Source: Candidatus Kinetoplastibacterium crithidii (ex Angomonas deanei ATCC 30255)
Lineage (GTDB): Bacteria; Pseudomonadota; Gammaproteobacteria; Burkholderiales; Burkholderiaceae_B
Assembly: GCF_000319225.1 (NCBI RefSeq)
Contig: NC_019815.1
Location: 744,001 to 808,000 of the forward strand
Length of the DNA: 64,000 nt
Reading direction: 5' to 3'
The stretch's first letter is position 1. Every line of letters begins with the position of its first letter. Shown in pieces: positions 1-7,854 of this stretch. The notes under the pieces were generated by a model. The model ran no database searches. It saw only the letters and a program-made list of their open reading frames with translations, and was not told the origin of the DNA. A program made the translations under genes and the position numbers.

Positions 1-73
1 ATAGAAAAATAATTAATAATAAAAAATATATAATTTATAACAAAATTTTACAACTATATATATCTAAATGTTA

Positions 74-82
74 TGCTATAAT
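74..82 (+). promoter_or_regulatory. Extended -10 promoter of tRNA-Lys(CTT)
   Basis: The sequence TGCTATAAT is an extended -10 element (TG, one base, then a perfect TATAAT). It lies 10 bases before the mature tRNA 5' end, so transcription would start within a few bases of the tRNA. No good -35 box is seen at 17 bp, which is typical of extended -10 promoters. The same TATGnTAnnAT form recurs before other stable RNA genes in this window. Confidence 0.5.
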
Positions 83-92
83 GGAAATTTAT

Positions 93-168
93 GGGTTGTT
101 AGCTCAGTTGGTAGAGCAGCGGACTCTTAATCCGTAGGTCGAGTGTTCGAGTCACTCACAGCCCACCA
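93..168 (+). tRNA. tRNA-Lys (anticodon CTT)
   Basis: A 76-base cloverleaf. The acceptor stem GGGTTGT pairs with ACAGCCC (one G-U), the D arm is GCTC/GAGC, the anticodon loop is CTCTTAA giving anticodon CTT, and the T stem is GAGTG/CACTC. The CCA end is encoded. It reads AAG codons; a second lysine tRNA (TTT) lies at 9697-9772. Confidence 0.97.
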
Positions 169-289
169 TTCATTATAACTTACAGTAACAAGTTGGATCT
201 TATTGCAAAAGATATGTTACATATAGTTAATTTATTTAAAAATTTTGACTGATATATAATATATTGATTGTGCATAACTGTATGTATAC

Positions 290-2692
290 ATGGGTTTTTG
301 TAAACATGAAAGTAACTTTCTAGTTGTAGACTCTACAGTATTGTTAGCGATAAAGACTGTGCACAATTTTTTGGTTTTTCTAATATATATATTATTTTCT
401 TTCTATAGTGGCCGCGTTATATCTTTATCTCTTGATGAGACGGTAGCAATTAATTTCTATAGATTCAGTGTATGTAAGCATAATCAATTATATCTGAATC
501 ATCCAACAATACACACACAGTCTGTTTTAATAGAAGCTGATAATGTAGTTGTCGATGATACTTATTTAAATCTAAAATCTAATGCCAAGATAAGTAGTAA
601 TAATAATATTTTTATGGGAGATCTAATTACTATCAATAGGCTAGATCACAATTTATGCATATATGGATTTTCAAGTATTTTAAATAAAGGAAACCTTTTT
701 GTTGGTCGCAATCTTTTTTTTGATCTGAAAAAATATATTGGTAGATTAGAAGATGTAAAATTATGGTTGGAACCTAATAAAAGCTATATCGAATCTAGTA
801 AGGTTGAGTTTCTTACTTCTTCAAGAATTAAATTAAGTAATCCTATATATAGTAGTTGTTTATGTAACAAAAGAACTTGGTATACAAAGTCTGATTATAT
901 TTATTTGAATCTCCAAAAAAATGAGGCTATTTCTAGAAATAGTTTTTTGTATTTTTATAATGTCCCAATTTTATTTTTTCCTTATTTGAGTTTTCCTTTA
1001 AATAAGGAATCAAAATCTGGTTTTTTATTTCCTACATATGGAATTACATCTGTTGATGGATTAGATATTAGTTTGCCATATTACTTTAGTCTTAGTAATA
1101 GATGTGATATGACAATAGCTCCAAGAATTATGTCAAAAAGAGGTCTAATGCTTGAGAGTGAAGTAAGATATTTGTATAAGGATATATCAGGTTGTTTTAC
1201 TGGTAATTATATACATTATGATAATTTGGTTCATAAACATAGATGGTTTTATAATTGGAAAAGTCATATTGTTATCTCTAATGCTGTTAATTTTAATATT
1301 AATCTCTCAAGAGTCTCAGATGCAGATTATTTTAATGATTTTGACTACATATGGTCGAATAAATTTTCTGCAAAAAGTTTATTGCAAACTTGTCAGTTGA
1401 GTTTAGATGCTAATAATTTTCAAGGAAAGATTAGGTTTTTAAAAAATCAACTTTTAAAAGAATTATCTAACGCAGATTTATTTGATAAATTGCCAGAAAT
1501 TGCCTTTTGTGGAAATTTAGACGGTTATAAAAAAAGTAATATTAAAATTTATTCTAATATTACAAATATTAGAAGAGTGGGTACTAATAGATTGAGTTCT
1601 TTAGAGGCAGATTGTGCTACAAGGTTACAAATATATCCTTCTATTTCTTGTAATATAAATAAAAATGAATATTATATTAAACCCAAAATAGGAATACACA
1701 TTTCTAGGTATTGGGTTAATAATGCTCTAGATGTAAAGCAGAGAATAATATCTAGAAGTCTTCCGATTCTTTCCTTAGATGGAGGAGCCAGTTATTATAG
1801 GAATATTTTTTTATTTGGGCAGGAAAACAAACAAATAATAGAGCCTAAATTTTTCTATTTATATGTGCCATATAAAAATCAGTCTGACATACCTTGTTAC
1901 GATACGTTTTTATTAAATTTTAATTTTTCCAGACTGTTTAAAGAAAATATATATTCCGGAGGCTGGGATCGGATACCTAATGCGAATAATGTAACATTTT
2001 CTATTACAACAAAACTATTAGAATCCAACAATAGTTTAGAGAGGATTTCTTTTTCCGTAGCTAGAATATTTTTTTTAAAACCAAGAAATATTTTTATTCC
2101 TAGTGAAAATCTTAATAATAATTATGAGAAGAAAATTTTATCCTCTATGAGGCTCTTATTAGCAGATAATCTACGATTGGAAGGACAAATCAAATATGAT
2201 TATGTTAATAATAGGCTAGGTGATTTGTCTGTTATAACGAACTATTTTCCTAGTATTCTTAAAAATGTATATCTATCTTATAATTATAGCTTAAACAAAC
2301 TAGATCATAGAGCATGCCTTAATAAGAGACAGAACAATATTAGTTTAGCTTTTCAATGGCCTATAAATGAATCTTTTTATAGTGTTTGCAGGTTTGATTA
2401 TTTATTATGTTTTGAAAAAAATAATAAGACTAATTTTCATAAAGTTTCTTCTGAGATGATACAATCAATACTAGGCATCGAGTATAAGAAAGATAACTGC
2501 TGGGTAGGTAGAGTAGTTGTTCATTCTAAAAATAATACTAAATATAATACGGCTTTATTTTTGCAAATAGAATTTACAGGTTTAGGTTCTTTAGGTTTAG
2601 ATCCTATAAAATTATTGAGGAAAAATATACCTGGTTATCATACTACGAGTTATAAAAATAAGCTTGGCGATATTTTTGAGATATATAAATAA
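290..2692 (+). CDS. lptD: LPS-assembly protein LptD
   Basis: Outer-membrane beta-barrel that, with LptE, inserts lipopolysaccharide into the outer leaflet. The 800-residue product has a hydrophobic export segment near residues 23-42, an OstA-like N-terminal beta domain with the Cys pair and following Trp typical of LptD (CLCNKRTW, about residues 195-202), then a long C-terminal barrel with alternating aromatic residues that ends in the conserved GLGSLGLDP region. Length matches the family. The export segment sits unusually far from the chosen ATG, so the true start may lie further in. The stop overlaps the start of surA by one base (TAATG), so translation is probably coupled. Sequence is divergent and rich in Asn, Ile and Lys, as expected at this base composition, but uninterrupted. 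Confidence 0.93.
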   Translation: MGFCKHESNFLVVDSTVLLAIKTVHNFLVFLIYILFSFYSGRVISLSLDETVAINFYRFSVCKHNQLYLNHPTIHTQSVLIEADNVVVDDTYLNLKSNAKISSNNNIFMGDLITINRLDHNLCIYGFSSILNKGNLFVGRNLFFDLKKYIGRLEDVKLWLEPNKSYIESSKVEFLTSSRIKLSNPIYSSCLCNKRTWYTKSDYIYLNLQKNEAISRNSFLYFYNVPILFFPYLSFPLNKESKSGFLFPTYGITSVDGLDISLPYYFSLSNRCDMTIAPRIMSKRGLMLESEVRYLYKDISGCFTGNYIHYDNLVHKHRWFYNWKSHIVISNAVNFNINLSRVSDADYFNDFDYIWSNKFSAKSLLQTCQLSLDANNFQGKIRFLKNQLLKELSNADLFDKLPEIAFCGNLDGYKKSNIKIYSNITNIRRVGTNRLSSLEADCATRLQIYPSISCNINKNEYYIKPKIGIHISRYWVNNALDVKQRIISRSLPILSLDGGASYYRNIFLFGQENKQIIEPKFFYLYVPYKNQSDIPCYDTFLLNFNFSRLFKENIYSGGWDRIPNANNVTFSITTKLLESNNSLERISFSVARIFFLKPRNIFIPSENLNNNYEKKILSSMRLLLADNLRLEGQIKYDYVNNRLGDLSVITNYFPSILKNVYLSYNYSLNKLDHRACLNKRQNNISLAFQWPINESFYSVCRFDYLLCFEKNNKTNFHKVSSEMIQSILGIEYKKDNCWVGRVVVHSKNNTKYNTALFLQIEFTGLGSLGLDPIKLLRKNIPGYHTTSYKNKLGDIFEIYK

Positions 2693-4056
2693 TGCATAAA
2701 ATAAAAAAATTGGTCATTTTATATTTTTTTATAACATTTCTTACTTTAGTAAGTTATTTTGCTTCGGCAATAGAAAAAAGTAGTGATTGTAAATCTTTTT
2801 CTTGCGATAAGATCGCACTTGTTGTTAATGATCAAGTGTTTACTTTGAGAGATCTATTAAACGAAGAGAATAATCTGTGCATAGAGTTAGAAAAAAAAGG
2901 AGTTCAGAAAGGTCAGAGAAATATTAGAGAAAATGCTATAAATAGGATCATTGAAAAAGCATTGATAATTCAAGAGTCTAATAAAAAAGGTATTTTTGTA
3001 AATAATAGTGAACTTAATAGTGTTATAGATAATATACTTATACATAATAATATTAATTTAGATCAGATGCGTTTGCAGGTGGAGAGAGATAATATAAGTT
3101 GGGACTCATATTTAGAAATGTTACGTTGCGATATATATAAAAACTATTTATGCCAACATATTATGGATGAAAAAAGAATTATTGCTAATAGTGATATAGA
3201 TATTTTCTTAAAAAAATCAAAATTTGTTGATAAAAAATATTTAGAAATTAGTAACAGTAAAAACAATCAAGTACTTTCTTTAGCACAGATTTTGATCAAA
3301 GTTCCAGAGAATGCTTCATCTGAAGATATTCAGGGTTTTTATCATAAAGCTGAATCATTGCGAAATAAATTACTTATTGGTGATAATTTTTCTGATATTG
3401 CTAAAGAATTCTCAGATGGACCTGAATCTTCTATTGGCGGTTTTTTGGGAAAAAAAACATTAGATTTTTGGCCTGATTTGTTCATTGAAAATATTAATTT
3501 TTTATCTGAAGGTCAGATTAGTGAAGTTTTTCGTAGTAAAAAAGGATTCCATATACTAAAAATAATTAGTATAGATTTTTCTAATATAGAAAAAGCTGCT
3601 TCTAGTAATAACTTGGAAGAACAAGTATATTTAAAACAAATACTAGTAAAGAAATCTTTTGCTACATCTGCTTCGGATGCTGTTATTTATTTGTCTCATA
3701 TACGTCAGGCAATTGTGTCAGAAAGTATTAGTTTTAAAGATGCAGCACAACATTATTCACAAGATATTACTGCTCCTCAAGGTGGTGATATTGGTTGGAT
3801 CAGTACCAATAGTTTAGTTCCAGAATTTAGAGATGCTATCAAAAATTTAGGAGATAAGAAACTTACAGAGGTAATTACTTCATCTGAAGGTTATTATTTG
3901 CTAAAATTATGTGACAAAAGGATATTTGATTTTACTGAAAACAAGAAACGTAATTATGCTTATCAATGTTTATTTGATTTGCAAGTTGATCCTGTGTTCT
4001 CAAACTGGTTGGAATTTATAAAATCAAAGTCACAGATAGATATCAAATGTTTATAA
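2692..4056 (+). CDS. surA: Periplasmic chaperone / peptidyl-prolyl isomerase SurA
   Basis: Periplasmic chaperone that escorts unfolded outer-membrane proteins, including LptD, to the BAM complex. The 454-residue product starts with a signal peptide (basic KIKK, hydrophobic core, likely cleavage after ASA near residue 26). It then has the SurA N-terminal chaperone domain and two parvulin PPIase repeats, one around LAQILIKVPENA (residues ~202-300) and one around LKQILVKK (~315-410), then a C-terminal helix. It overlaps the lptD stop by one base. In free-living relatives the order is lptD-surA-pdxA-rsmA; here pdxA is missing and rsmA follows 27 bases later. Confidence 0.95.
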   Translation: MHKIKKLVILYFFITFLTLVSYFASAIEKSSDCKSFSCDKIALVVNDQVFTLRDLLNEENNLCIELEKKGVQKGQRNIRENAINRIIEKALIIQESNKKGIFVNNSELNSVIDNILIHNNINLDQMRLQVERDNISWDSYLEMLRCDIYKNYLCQHIMDEKRIIANSDIDIFLKKSKFVDKKYLEISNSKNNQVLSLAQILIKVPENASSEDIQGFYHKAESLRNKLLIGDNFSDIAKEFSDGPESSIGGFLGKKTLDFWPDLFIENINFLSEGQISEVFRSKKGFHILKIISIDFSNIEKAASSNNLEEQVYLKQILVKKSFATSASDAVIYLSHIRQAIVSESISFKDAAQHYSQDITAPQGGDIGWISTNSLVPEFRDAIKNLGDKKLTEVITSSEGYYLLKLCDKRIFDFTENKKRNYAYQCLFDLQVDPVFSNWLEFIKSKSQIDIKCL

Positions 4057-4083
4057 TTAATGCTTATTTAATATATTGTAATT

Positions 4084-4869
4084 ATGGTTGTTCATAAAGC
4101 TAGGAAGCGTTTTGGCCAGAATTTTTTGGTGGATGATAGTGTAATACATAATATTATCTCAACTTTTAAACCTATGAAACATGATTATGTTGTCGAGATT
4201 GGCCCTGGTTTGTCAGCAATAACAGAGCCATTGATTCATTCGGTAAATGAGTTATTGTGTATAGAAATAGATCGTGATTTAGTAAAAATCTTAGAACACA
4301 AATTTTCTAAATATAAGAATGTTAGAATTATCGAGTCTGATGTTCTAAATTTTGATTTTAACACTTTAAATATAGGCATAAGGCTTATTGGTAACTTACC
4401 ATATAATATTTCGACTCAATTATTATTTAAAATAATGGAGTTTAGTGATCAAATTATTGATGCACATTTTATGTTACAAAGAGAAGTTGTTGACAGAATG
4501 ATTGCTCAGCCATCTAGTTCCGATTATGGTCGTTTATCCGTCATGTTACAAGAGTGTTATGAAATTGAGAGATTATTTGATATTAGACCTGATTCATTTA
4601 ATCCTATGCCTAAGGTTTTTTCATCATTTGTTCGCATTAAGCCCTTATCTTTTAACAGAGTTAGGCCGAAAAACTATAATATATTTAAACAATTAGTAAC
4701 TAGAGCTTTCTCACAAAAAAGAAAAATTTTGAAAAACTCTTTAGGAGAATGGTCTAAACACCTTGATTGGGAAGCTTTAGATCTCAATTCTCAAATAAGA
4801 GCTGAAAATCTTTCTGTAAGTAAATTTATAATGATTTCGGATTTTTTGCACAATAAAGGCCTTATGTAA
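4084..4869 (+). CDS. rsmA: 16S rRNA (adenine1518-N6/adenine1519-N6)-dimethyltransferase
   Basis: KsgA/RsmA dimethylates two adjacent adenines in helix 45 of 16S rRNA, a late 30S assembly checkpoint. The 261-residue product opens with ARKRFGQNFLVD, has the SAM-binding motif VVEIGPGLSAIT (about residues 37-48) and the catalytic NLPYNIS motif near residue 107. Length is normal. The upstream partner surA is 27 bases away and the stop codon is 7 bases from the convergent mgtE stop. The hairpin at 4860-4886 contains both stop codons. Confidence 0.97.
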   Translation: MVVHKARKRFGQNFLVDDSVIHNIISTFKPMKHDYVVEIGPGLSAITEPLIHSVNELLCIEIDRDLVKILEHKFSKYKNVRIIESDVLNFDFNTLNIGIRLIGNLPYNISTQLLFKIMEFSDQIIDAHFMLQREVVDRMIAQPSSSDYGRLSVMLQECYEIERLFDIRPDSFNPMPKVFSSFVRIKPLSFNRVRPKNYNIFKQLVTRAFSQKRKILKNSLGEWSKHLDWEALDLNSQIRAENLSVSKFIMISDFLHNKGLM

Positions 4870-4886
4870 CTAAGGATTATATAAGG
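4860..4886. terminator. Hairpin spanning the rsmA and mgtE stop codons
   Basis: CCTTATGTAA and TTATATAAGG form a 10-bp stem with one G-U pair and a 7-base loop. The left arm contains the rsmA stop codon and the right arm starts at the convergent mgtE stop. No long T run follows on either strand, so terminator function is only a suggestion from its position. Confidence 0.4.
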
Positions 4887-6331
4887 AAAATAGTTGATAA
4901 ACCTAGGAATATCAGAAATCCTAAAGAATCTGTTACAAAAGTCAAAAGCACTGATGATCCTATTGCTGGATCTTTTCCAAAACGAGACCTTAGTATTGGC
5001 ACTAAAACTCCAACTAAGGTGCCTATTAAAACATTACACACAATAGCTCCCATCATTACTAAGGCAATCATCATTGATTTAGACATAGCCCATGCAAAAA
5101 TAGCAGCTACTATACCGCCACAACTCCCTACTAGTGAAGCTACAAGCATTTCTCTTTTTAGTAATTGCCAAAGATCTCTTTCTGTAATATGACCAGTAGC
5201 TATTGCTCTTATTACCATTGTCATTGTTTGATTACCAGAATTTCCACCTATTCCTGCTACTATTGACATAAGAAAGGCTAATATTACTAGTTTGCTTACA
5301 GTTCCCTCAAATCTAGATGCTATGAATGAGGAAACAGATGCAGTAAATAAGTTAGCTAGTAACCAAGGGGCCCTATTTATTAGGGCTGTTGTTAAATTAG
5401 AAAATATATCTTCTTCTTGTAAGCCAGCTCTCGATAGTTCTTGTACTTGTGAGTTTTCTTGTATGACATCGACTACATCTGCAATAGTTACTCTACCAAT
5501 TAGTTTCCCATTTTCATCTATTACAGGAGCTGATACAAGATCATATCTTTCAAAAGCTCCAGCTGCATCTATATCAGAATCTAGTGGGTTTAATGTTAGG
5601 AAATCACTACTCATTAATGTTTTTACTTCTGCGTCAGGTTCGCTGATTAATATAGTAGTTAGAGCCAAAACACCTTGTATTTTGTCTTGTCTATCTACAA
5701 CAAATATTTGGTCTGTATGATCGGGTAGTTCTTGTAGTCTGCGTAAATACCGTAAAACAACTTCTAGGGTTATATCTTCTCTAACCTTTATTAATTCGAA
5801 ATCCATTAAAGCGCCGACGCTTTCTTCTGGATAACCCATAGCTTCTATGAGTTGAGAACGCTCATAATCATTCAATTTTTTTTGAACTTCAGCAATAGCT
5901 TCTGGTGGTAAATCAGGAGATATATAAGCTAATTCGTCAGTGTCAAGATTACTAATAGCAGCGACAAGACTACTTATAGACATGGTTTCTATAAGTGAAC
6001 TTCTGGCCCAACTTTCTACTTCTATAAGAATATTTGCAATATAATCTTTCCTTACTATAGACCAGATAAGTTGTCTTTTATCTGTCGGTAATGATTCTAA
6101 TATAAAGGCGATATCTGCTGGATGTAGACTATTGATAAAACTTTCTAAATTATTGATATAATCTTTTTCTACAGATAGAATTGTTTTGTCTGATTCTACT
6201 TCTGATATGAATGAATGTTTTTTTAAATATTCTTGAACCTTTAATAATGCTTTTTGTGCATCTTCCGTGTCAAGTCGACGTAATGAGGCATCATTAGGTG
6301 TTTTGTTGCTTAAATTATTAGTTTGTGTCAT
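4877..6331 (-). CDS. mgtE: Magnesium transporter MgtE
   Basis: Mg2+-selective channel/transporter of the inner membrane. The 484-residue product has the MgtE layout: an N-terminal superhelical domain with HPADIAFILESLP (about residues 75-87), two CBS domains (roughly 170-295, with GALMDFELIKV and the second at LMSSDFLTLNP) that sense cytosolic Mg2+, a connecting helix, and five C-terminal membrane helices including the pore-type motif GIGGNSGNQ (about residue 365). Its start overlaps the end of the upstream thioesterase gene by 14 bases, so the two are probably co-transcribed. It is complete. Confidence 0.95.
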   Translation of the reverse strand: MTQTNNLSNKTPNDASLRRLDTEDAQKALLKVQEYLKKHSFISEVESDKTILSVEKDYINNLESFINSLHPADIAFILESLPTDKRQLIWSIVRKDYIANILIEVESWARSSLIETMSISSLVAAISNLDTDELAYISPDLPPEAIAEVQKKLNDYERSQLIEAMGYPEESVGALMDFELIKVREDITLEVVLRYLRRLQELPDHTDQIFVVDRQDKIQGVLALTTILISEPDAEVKTLMSSDFLTLNPLDSDIDAAGAFERYDLVSAPVIDENGKLIGRVTIADVVDVIQENSQVQELSRAGLQEEDIFSNLTTALINRAPWLLANLFTASVSSFIASRFEGTVSKLVILAFLMSIVAGIGGNSGNQTMTMVIRAIATGHITERDLWQLLKREMLVASLVGSCGGIVAAIFAWAMSKSMMIALVMMGAIVCNVLIGTLVGVLVPILRSRFGKDPAIGSSVLLTFVTDSLGFLIFLGLSTIFLI

Positions 6332-6740
6332 TTTTATTTTCTAATGATGGCAATATGCGACTTTTGCCATTGTTATCCGTAGCTACAAATGTTAACACGG
6401 CTTCAGCTGCTTTAATTAGATTATTTTGGAATGGTCTTTTTTCTGTATAAACAGTTACTGATACTGTTATAGATGTTCTGCCTGTTTTTATGATGCGTGC
6501 AAATATATTAACGAGGTCGCCAATTTTTATTGCACTAATGAATTGCATAGAATTTATAGCAACAGTGGCTACTCTTCCTGAAGCTACTTTAGTAGCTGGT
6601 ACAGAAGCAGCTAGATCTATTTGTGACATAATCCATCCTCCGAATACATCACCATTAACATTGGCATCAGCAGGCATAGGCATAATTTTTAAAATTAATT
6701 CTTTATAGTTTATATGTTCTGGTTTTAATGTTTCCATCAT
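6318..6740 (-). CDS. Acyl-CoA thioesterase, YciA-like hotdog fold
   Basis: A 140-residue single hotdog-domain protein predicted to hydrolyse acyl-CoA to free acid and CoA. The MPMPADANVNGDVFGGWIMS region (about 16-35) carries the conserved Asn and Asp of the YciA/BFIT family catalytic site; the segment INSMQFISAIKIGDLVNI follows the usual core. The first residues are MMETL, so either ATG could be used. The gene overlaps the downstream mgtE start by 14 bases. Substrate preference cannot be read from sequence. Confidence 0.85.
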   Translation of the reverse strand: MMETLKPEHINYKELILKIMPMPADANVNGDVFGGWIMSQIDLAASVPATKVASGRVATVAINSMQFISAIKIGDLVNIFARIIKTGRTSITVSVTVYTEKRPFQNNLIKAAEAVLTFVATDNNGKSRILPSLENKNDTN

Positions 6741-6878
6741 TTCAATATATAGTGGTTTGTTTTCTTAAAGTTATATGATAATTTACAGTTTACTAGAGTT
6801 TATATGATATATTCGTTTTTTATTTTGAGATTATAAGATATCAAAAATTAAGGTGTTTCTTTTTTATTTTATCAATTG

Positions 6879-7766
6879 TTATAATATGATGTTATCACAT
6901 AATATATCTTGTAATTCTGCGTTGATATATTTATATAATTTAGAATTACTAGCTAGAATCCATCCGTTACTTGGCCATGGTTTTTGTTGCAATATATCTT
7001 CACATATGCCATTTGCTTCTCTTAGGATAACAGTTCCAGCAGCTGTATCCCAAGGAGAAAGATCTAGTTCTATATATCCATCATACCTACCACAAGCTAC
7101 CCATGCTAGATCCAAAGAAGCAGAGCCCATTTTCCTAATGCTACTTGCTTGTTTTGTAATTTTTTGAGCTATTTTTGTGTGAATTGTTTGATGAGTATAA
7201 TTATTAGAAGGTAATCCTATAGCTATTATTGATTTACTTAAATTATCTTTATTGCTACAAAATATTTTTTGTTTATTAAGGCAAGAACCAAACCCGAACA
7301 ATGATGTGAATAACTCTTCACGACATGGGTCATATATCACGCCTAAAATTGGAGTTTCTTCTGATAGAATATTATTATTTATAGTAGTTCCTTTTTTAGC
7401 TACTAGGGCAATTGAAATTGCGTAATGTGGTATTCCATGAAGGAAATTAGTAGTTCCATCTAATGGATCTATACACCATGTAGCAGACGCATTATTAGAT
7501 TGTCCAGACTCCTCGGCTAAAAAGCCTAAAGAATATTCAGTATTTGATTTTAATTTAGTAATTATAGCTGTTTCTGATTCATAGTCTGCTTGGGTTACTA
7601 TAGCATTATCCTTCTGCGTAATAATAAGTTCTGTTTTTTTTAAAGAGTAGCTTCTTAAAATTTTTGCTCCTTCTAACGCGGCTTCAATAGCTAAGTTAAG
7701 TAGTTTGTTAAGATCAGTTTCTTTAAAAATTAAGCTTGTTTTGTTGGTATGATTATGCATATACAA
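6879..7766 (-). CDS. suhB: Inositol-1-monophosphatase family protein SuhB
   Basis: Mg2+-dependent phosphatase family; SuhB in gamma-proteobacteria also acts in rRNA transcription antitermination. The 295-residue product has all metal-site motifs: EES at 85-87, WCIDPLDGTTNF at 97-108 and PWD at 238-240. It is slightly longer than usual because of about 20 extra N-terminal residues; Met3 is an alternative start. It stands alone, 138 bases from the thioesterase gene and divergent from mnmC. The cellular role in this organism is inferred. Confidence 0.92.
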   Translation of the reverse strand: MYMHNHTNKTSLIFKETDLNKLLNLAIEAALEGAKILRSYSLKKTELIITQKDNAIVTQADYESETAIITKLKSNTEYSLGFLAEESGQSNNASATWCIDPLDGTTNFLHGIPHYAISIALVAKKGTTINNNILSEETPILGVIYDPCREELFTSLFGFGSCLNKQKIFCSNKDNLSKSIIAIGLPSNNYTHQTIHTKIAQKITKQASSIRKMGSASLDLAWVACGRYDGYIELDLSPWDTAAGTVILREANGICEDILQQKPWPSNGWILASNSKLYKYINAELQDILCDNIIL

Positions 7767-7854
7767 GGTTTATTATTGTTAGATATTTTTTGGAAGCTTA
7801 TTTTGAAATTTTTGGATATATATACTATAAAATAAATATTTATCATAATTATAT

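Noticed and set aside
5292-5720. 142-codon open frame on the plus strand inside mgtE
   Set aside because: It is antisense to a well-conserved CBS region, has no recognisable domain, and is explained by the reverse-frame codon pattern of mgtE.
6853-7167. 104-codon plus-strand open frame overlapping the suhB 3' end
   Set aside because: Antisense to the SuhB metal-site region; no domain recognised.
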